Assembly (NCBI GenBank): GCA_023245115.1
Contig: JAHFKX010000040.1
Span: 1 to 5,857 of the forward strand
Origin: Candidatus Woesearchaeota archaeon
Lineage (GTDB): Archaea > Nanobdellota > Nanobdellia > UBA10117
Direction of reading: 5' to 3'
DNA length: 5,857 nucleotides
Positions 5,413-5,857 of this stretch are shown one piece after another. How positions within the stretch are numbered: the first letter of the stretch is position 1; every line of letters starts with the position of its first letter. Both the position numbers and the translations under genes were made by a program. The notes under the pieces are model-generated. The model did not search any database, was not told where the DNA came from, and was given only the letters and a program-made list of their open reading frames with translations.

Positions 5413-5494
5413 AATTGTGGTCATAACGGTATTTCGAGGACGTATTTTTTTCGGATGGCTTGGCGCATATGAGTATCAATGTGCGCAGATGATA

Positions 5495-5507
5495 GGTTAA
5501 GTTAACC
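5495..5507. promoter_or_regulatory. Operator-like palindrome GGTTAA-G-TTAACC
   Basis: A perfect 6-bp inverted repeat with a one-base centre lies in the 188-bp divergent region between the ABC operon and the gene at 5572. The half-site recurs: TTAACCAAT is present at 5502-5510 and again at 5550-5558. The second copy starts at the end of the TATA box of the plus-strand gene and lies before its start codon. The site could bind a dimeric regulator of either neighbour. The rest of 5384-5571 is AT-rich with nothing else I recognise beyond the two TATA boxes. Confidence 0.35.
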
Positions 5508-5542
5508 AATAAACGTTTGTTATTCGGCAGGCATAATTAAGA

Positions 5543-5550
5543 TTTATAAT
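5543..5550 (+). promoter_or_regulatory. TATA box of the membrane protein gene at 5572
   Basis: TTTATAAT is centred 25 bp before the ATG at 5572, giving a leaderless transcript. AAGA just upstream could be part of a BRE. The half-site TTAACC (5550-5555) abuts the box. Confidence 0.55.
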
Positions 5551-5571
5551 TAACCAATCCGTAGTACGAAT

Positions 5572-5857
5572 ATGAAACGGAATGAAGCCATAACATTATC
5601 AGTTTTGCTAGTCAGCCCGATTATCGCCGCAATATTATCATTACTTCTAAAAGTAAATGGAGTAACCAGTTTAGTGCTGTTTATGGGCTTGCCAGCGTTG
5701 TATCTATCGCTTCGGGTCAAAAAATATATTAGGAAAGCAATGTTTTTTTCTGTAACTGCCGGCGTGCCGGCGGGAATAGTTTTAGATTACCTTGGCCACT
5801 TAAATAAAACTTGGTTCGTACCAACTATTTTTCCGTTCAGAATCTTTGGCTTAGCTA
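5572..5857 (+). CDS. Multi-span membrane protein, N-terminal part; weak lycopene-cyclase-domain resemblance
   Basis: From the ATG at 5572 the frame stays open for 95 codons to the window edge, so the C-terminus is missing. Hydrophobic spans are seen at about 6-26, 31-48 and 57-73. They are followed by a polar, aromatic-rich segment, DYLGHLNKTWFVPTIFPFR (72-90), with D72, H76 and W81. The Asp-x-n-Trp-x-x-Pro arrangement after a helix recalls the small archaeal lycopene-cyclase-domain proteins, whose Pro-x-Glu-Glu-type motif would lie beyond the edge; this is a tentative resemblance from memory. The start is supported by the TATA box at 5543-5550 and the absence of a ribosome binding site, as in other leaderless genes here. 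It is divergent from the ABC operon and shares its 188-bp regulatory region. Confidence 0.55.
   Translation, partial: MKRNEAITLSVLLVSPIIAAILSLLLKVNGVTSLVLFMGLPALYLSLRVKKYIRKAMFFSVTAGVPAGIVLDYLGHLNKTWFVPTIFPFRIFGLA

Noticed and set aside
5384..5509. A 42-codon N-terminal extension of the ABC ATPase
   Set aside because: It would cover the TATA box and palindrome, has no family counterpart, and the start at 5383 fits leaderless spacing.

Overview
The window reads as archaeal chromosomal DNA. The ribosomal proteins L1 (uL1) and L10 (uL10) are of the archaeal type and lie in archaeal order. Several first-in-operon genes have a TATA-like box centred about 25 bp before the start codon with no Shine-Dalgarno site, the pattern of leaderless archaeal messages. 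Internal operon genes instead use GGTG-type ribosome binding sites or overlapping stop and start codons. The lineage cannot be fixed from the sequence; an uncultivated archaeon, perhaps DPANN-like, would fit, but that is a guess.

Layout. 1-1251 (minus): the L1-L10 operon, with L10 running off the left edge and an 8-bp overlap between the genes. 1252-1437: a 186-bp non-coding stretch that on the minus strand folds into at least five consecutive stem-loops directly before L1; this is the most striking non-coding element here. 1438-2046 (minus): an AT-rich class I SAM-dependent methyltransferase of unknown target. 2097-2636 (plus): a protein whose predicted fold order matches the HPF/RaiA ribosome-hibernation family. 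Its start and that of the methyltransferase are 50 bp apart and appear to share one centrally placed TATA box. 2695-2832 (plus): an unreported-looking 45-residue single-span membrane peptide with a good ribosome binding site. 2839-5383 (minus): a three-gene ABC-2 exporter operon (ATPase, permease, permease) with ATGA overlaps at both junctions. 5384-5571: a divergent regulatory region with a palindrome and a repeated half-site. 5572-end (plus): the N-terminal part of a multi-span membrane protein weakly resembling archaeal lycopene-cyclase-domain proteins.

Together the left half is concerned with ribosomes (two large-subunit stalk proteins, a probable hibernation factor, and a methyltransferase that might or might not belong to the same theme). 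The right half is membrane functions. There is no mobile element, CRISPR array, tRNA or rRNA that I can recognise. No gene-free stretch exceeds 300 bases.
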